This document shows positions 49,534 through 51,576 of a stretch of DNA of 51,576 nucleotides, in pieces. A program made the position numbers and the translations under genes. Origin of the DNA: Actinoplanes nipponensis (GTDB lineage: Bacteria > Actinomycetota > Actinomycetes > Mycobacteriales > Micromonosporaceae); contig NZ_BOMQ01000104.1 in assembly GCF_016862275.1 (NCBI RefSeq), positions 1 to 51,576 of the forward strand, written 5' to 3'. Each line of letters starts with the position of its first letter. The first letter of the stretch is position 1. The notes under the pieces are model-generated. The model did no database searches. It saw nothing but the letters and a program-made list of their open reading frames with translations, and had not been told where the DNA came from.

Positions 49534-50865
49534 ATGACAATCAGACGTTCCCTGCTGCTGGCCGTGGCCACCGCGCTGGCCCTGGTGGGTCTCGCCGTCC
49601 CGGCGTCCCGGCCCGCGTTCGCGGCCTCGCTGACCGAGGTGACCAGCTTCGGCAGCAACCCGGGCGGGATGCGCATGCACATCTACGTCCCGGACTCCCG
49701 CCCGGCCGCCCCGGCGATCGTGGTGGCCATGCACGGCTGCGGCGGCTCCGGCCCCGGCTTCTACTCCGGCAGCGAGTTCGCCTCGCTGGCCGACCGGTAC
49801 GGCTTCCTGGTGATCTATCCGTCCGCGATGCAGGAGGCCGGCTTCGGCAAGTGCTTCGACACGTGGTCGGCCGCGGCCAAGCGGCGCGACGGCGGCAGCG
49901 ACCCGGTCTCGATCGCCTCCATGGTGGCCTACGCCGGGCGCCAGTACGGCGGCGACCTGAACCGGGTGTACGCCACCGGCAGCTCGTCGGGCGGCATGAT
50001 GACCCAGCACATGCTGGCCCTGTACCCCGACCTGTTCAAGGCCGGCGCCGCCTTCATGGGCGTGCCCTTCACGTGCTTCGCCGACGCGGCCGACTACCCG
50101 CCCGGCGGCCGGTGCACCGGCGGCAGCATGGACCGCACACCGCAGCAGTGGGGTGACGCCGTCCGGCAGGCGTTCCCCGGCTACACCGGCGCCCGCCCCC
50201 GGGTGCAGCTGTGGCACGGCACCAACGACACGCTGGTGCCGTACTCGCTGTTGCAGGAGTCCATCGAGCAGTGGACCGACGTGTTCGGGCTGAGCCAGAC
50301 CCCGACCTCCAGCGACACCCCGCAGCCCACCTGGAACCGCCGCCGCTACGCCGACCGCGCGGGCGTCGTCCAGGTGGAGGCGTACAGCATCCAGGGCGCC
50401 GGGCACAGCCTGCCCGGCAGCGGGATGGCGGCCGCGGCGATCGCCTTCTTCGGCCTCACCACGTCACCGTCGACGCCGCCGTCCACACCGCCGTCGACCC
50501 CGCCCACCAGCCCGCCGTCGACCCCGCCGTCGACCCCGCCGGCCGCCGGGGCGTGCCGGGTGACCGACACGGTCAGCGCCTGGAACACCGGGCTGACCTC
50601 GGCCATCACCATCACGAACACCGGCTCCACGGCCGTCAGCGGCTGGTCCCTGACCTTCACGCTGCCGGCTGGCCAGAGCATCACCTCCGGCTGGAACGCC
50701 ACCTACTCCCCGGCCTCGGGTGCGGTGACGGCCCGCAACGTCGGCTACAACGCCGCCATCGCGCCCAACGGCTCGGTCAGCATCGGGTTCCAGGCCACGC
50801 ACACCGGCGACACCGGCCGCCCGGCCGCGTTCAGCCTCAACGGCGCGGCCTGCGCCGTCGCCTGA
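49534..50865 (+). CDS. Secreted PHB-depolymerase/feruloyl-esterase-type esterase with CBM2
   Basis: The 443-residue precursor has a signal peptide (1 to about 32), an alpha/beta-hydrolase of the PHB depolymerase/CE1 type and a C-terminal CBM2. The nucleophile motif is GSSSGGMM, Asp lies in GTNDTLVP and His in GAGHSLPG; the oxyanion segment is MHGCGGS. A TPPSTPP-type linker (about 312-335) leads to the CBM2, which begins ACRVTDTVSAW. It probably removes acetyl or feruloyl groups from xylan on the cellulose surface. AGGAG precedes the ATG at 49534. The CBM2 is C-terminal here, unlike the others in the window. Confidence 0.88.
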   Translation: MTIRRSLLLAVATALALVGLAVPASRPAFAASLTEVTSFGSNPGGMRMHIYVPDSRPAAPAIVVAMHGCGGSGPGFYSGSEFASLADRYGFLVIYPSAMQEAGFGKCFDTWSAAAKRRDGGSDPVSIASMVAYAGRQYGGDLNRVYATGSSSGGMMTQHMLALYPDLFKAGAAFMGVPFTCFADAADYPPGGRCTGGSMDRTPQQWGDAVRQAFPGYTGARPRVQLWHGTNDTLVPYSLLQESIEQWTDVFGLSQTPTSSDTPQPTWNRRRYADRAGVVQVEAYSIQGAGHSLPGSGMAAAAIAFFGLTTSPSTPPSTPPSTPPTSPPSTPPSTPPAAGACRVTDTVSAWNTGLTSAITITNTGSTAVSGWSLTFTLPAGQSITSGWNATYSPASGAVTARNVGYNAAIAPNGSVSIGFQATHTGDTGRPAAFSLNGAACAVA

Positions 50866-50993
50866 GCCGGCCCTTTTCGCCCCCTGGGCAAGAAACTCCG
50901 GCCGAAAAAGCGTTACGACCGGGGCCCGGGGCGGCGAACTGCGGTTCCGATCGCCGGAACGATTGAGGAGCGCCTATGTCTATCGGACGTGTA

Positions 50994-51022
50994 TTGAGGC
51001 CGTGGGAGCGCTCCCGTAGCAT
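50994..51022 (+). promoter_or_regulatory. Promoter of the terminal CBM2 gene
   Basis: TTGAGG (50994-50999) and TAGCAT (51017-51022) are 17 bases apart. The spacer is almost filled by a CebR-like operator. Confidence 0.55.
51003..51016. promoter_or_regulatory. CebR-like operator
   Basis: TGGGAGCGCTCCCG matches 13 of 14 positions of the actinomycete cellulose-regulator box TGGGAGCGCTCCCA and lies exactly between -35 and -10. It predicts cellobiose-responsive repression of the downstream CBM2 gene. Confidence 0.75.
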
Positions 51023-51034
51023 CCCCGCAGCGGC

Positions 51035-51048
51035 TGTTAACGCTAACG
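51035..51048. promoter_or_regulatory. Second LacI-type palindrome downstream of the promoter
   Basis: TGTTAACGCTAACG is an imperfect palindrome with GTTA/TAAC halves, located just after the predicted transcription start. It differs from both the CebR box and the GAAAACGTTTTC sites, so a third regulator is implied. Confidence 0.5.
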
Positions 51049-51103
51049 AAACAATGGCTCCGCCCATTTTCCGGGCCGCCACCCCCGTGAGGAGTTCCCC
51101 TTC

Positions 51104-51576
51104 ATGACCAGATCCGGAGCGATCAGGACCGGCCTGCTGGCGGCCGGCGCCGCGGCGCTGGCGGCGGCGACGGCTGTCGTGGCGGCGCCGGCCGGCGCCG
51201 CCGCCGCCGGCTGTGCCGTGAACTACGCCGTGTCGTCGCAGTGGCAGGGCGGATTCGGCGCCAACGTGACGATCACGAATCTCGGCGACCCGCTCACCGG
51301 CTGGACGCTGACGTGGTCGTTCGGCGCCGGGCAGACGGTGACCCAGGCGTGGAACACCACGTTGACCCAGAGCGGTTCGGCGGTGACCGCGCAGAACGCC
51401 AGCTACAACGGCTCGGTCGCCACCAACGGCACGGTGTCGTTCGGCTTCAACGGGTCGTCGGGGGCCACCAACCCGGCGCCGACCGGCTTCGCCCTCAACG
51501 GCGTCACCTGCACCGGCAGCACCGGGCCGACGACCGGCCCGACCACCGGCCCGACGACGCCGCCCACCACCCCGCC
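51104..51576 (+). CDS. Secreted protein with N-terminal CBM2 (truncated by the window end)
   Basis: The frame opens at ATG 51104 (AGGAG upstream) and runs off the window. The visible 157 residues comprise an Ala-rich signal peptide (about 1-36), a complete CBM2 (GCAVNYAVSSQW to NGVTCTG, with GWTLTW and AW) and the start of a GPTT-repeat linker. A catalytic domain, likely a cellulase, xylanase or lytic monooxygenase partner, must follow. The CebR-like operator upstream favours a cellulose-induced enzyme. Confidence 0.85.
   Translation, partial: MTRSGAIRTGLLAAGAAALAAATAVVAAPAGAAAAGCAVNYAVSSQWQGGFGANVTITNLGDPLTGWTLTWSFGAGQTVTQAWNTTLTQSGSAVTAQNASYNGSVATNGTVSFGFNGSSGATNPAPTGFALNGVTCTGSTGPTTGPTTGPTTPPTTP

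Noticed and set aside
50461..50540. Short repeated TPPSTPP-type coding sequence considered as a CRISPR or satellite repeat
   Set aside because: It encodes the Pro/Thr linker of the esterase-CBM2 protein; the repeat is explained by protein sequence.

Overview
The window is high-GC DNA with dense, often 4-base-overlapping operons, many GTG starts, secreted proteins carrying CBM2 cellulose-binding modules with Pro/Thr linkers, a SARP-type regulator and LacI/PaaX/CstR-family regulators. This suggests a saprophytic, plant-polymer-degrading actinomycete, most likely of the Micromonosporaceae (Actinoplanes or Micromonospora type). The taxonomic call is inference from gene content; no rRNA or tRNA gene was seen. 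No CRISPR array, insertion sequence or phage was recognised.

Region 1 (1-6334, + strand) is a translationally coupled six-gene run: the end of an MFS exporter, a fused SDR/maleylpyruvate-isomerase-like protein, a compact NRPS-type adenylation enzyme, a free peptidyl carrier protein, a MAO-like flavoprotein amine oxidase and a second AMP-forming ligase. Every junction is an ATGA/GTGA overlap. It looks like a small orphan pathway that activates an amino acid onto a carrier protein, with an oxidase and a ligase acting nearby. Its left end lies outside the window.

Region 2 (6384-20424) is a plant cell-wall arabinoside locus. It has a CBM2 metalloprotease, a CBM2-GH43 enzyme, a LacI-family repressor, a three-gene sugar ABC importer, an apparently cytoplasmic GH127 beta-L-arabinofuranosidase with all four zinc/catalytic residues, a second CBM2 metalloprotease and a large secreted (alpha/alpha)6-type glycosidase. 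Three GAAAA-NN-TTTTC operators (7531, 10161, 15493) sit just downstream of three recognisable promoters and tie these units into one regulon. The gene set parallels the bifidobacterial locus for Hyp-linked beta-L-arabinooligosaccharides of extensin, with secreted cellulose-anchored proteases added. I infer that it attacks both sugar and protein of hydroxyproline-rich glycoproteins.

Region 3 (20503-28092) is a sulfide/persulfide detoxification locus: an OsmC-like remnant, a CstR-type repressor, thioredoxin, persulfide dioxygenase-rhodanese, rhodanese-DUF2892, a TauE/SafE exporter, DsrE-like and DsrC/TusE-like proteins, a sulfide:quinone-reductase-like flavoprotein, and then a permease/thioredoxin-like pair. 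Five ATACCCC...GGTAT-type palindromes mark the likely CstR sites.

Region 4 (28207-37457) has a 42-codon small ORF, a secreted beta-propeller-like repeat protein, a frameshifted SAM methyltransferase, three tandem secreted WAVG-repeat propeller paralogues and a 1140-residue SARP-AAA regulator 20 bases upstream of them.

Region 5 (37587-48300) carries carbon-handling genes: GH65 phosphorylase, PfkB kinase, universal stress protein, a solute:sodium symporter with a small membrane partner, a GH15 enzyme, transaldolase and a DoxX-like protein, plus a divergent leaderless ArsR/SufR-like regulator. Region 6 (48236-51576) holds a PaaX-family regulator, a secreted esterase-CBM2 enzyme and the start of another CBM2 protein whose promoter carries two LacI-type operators.
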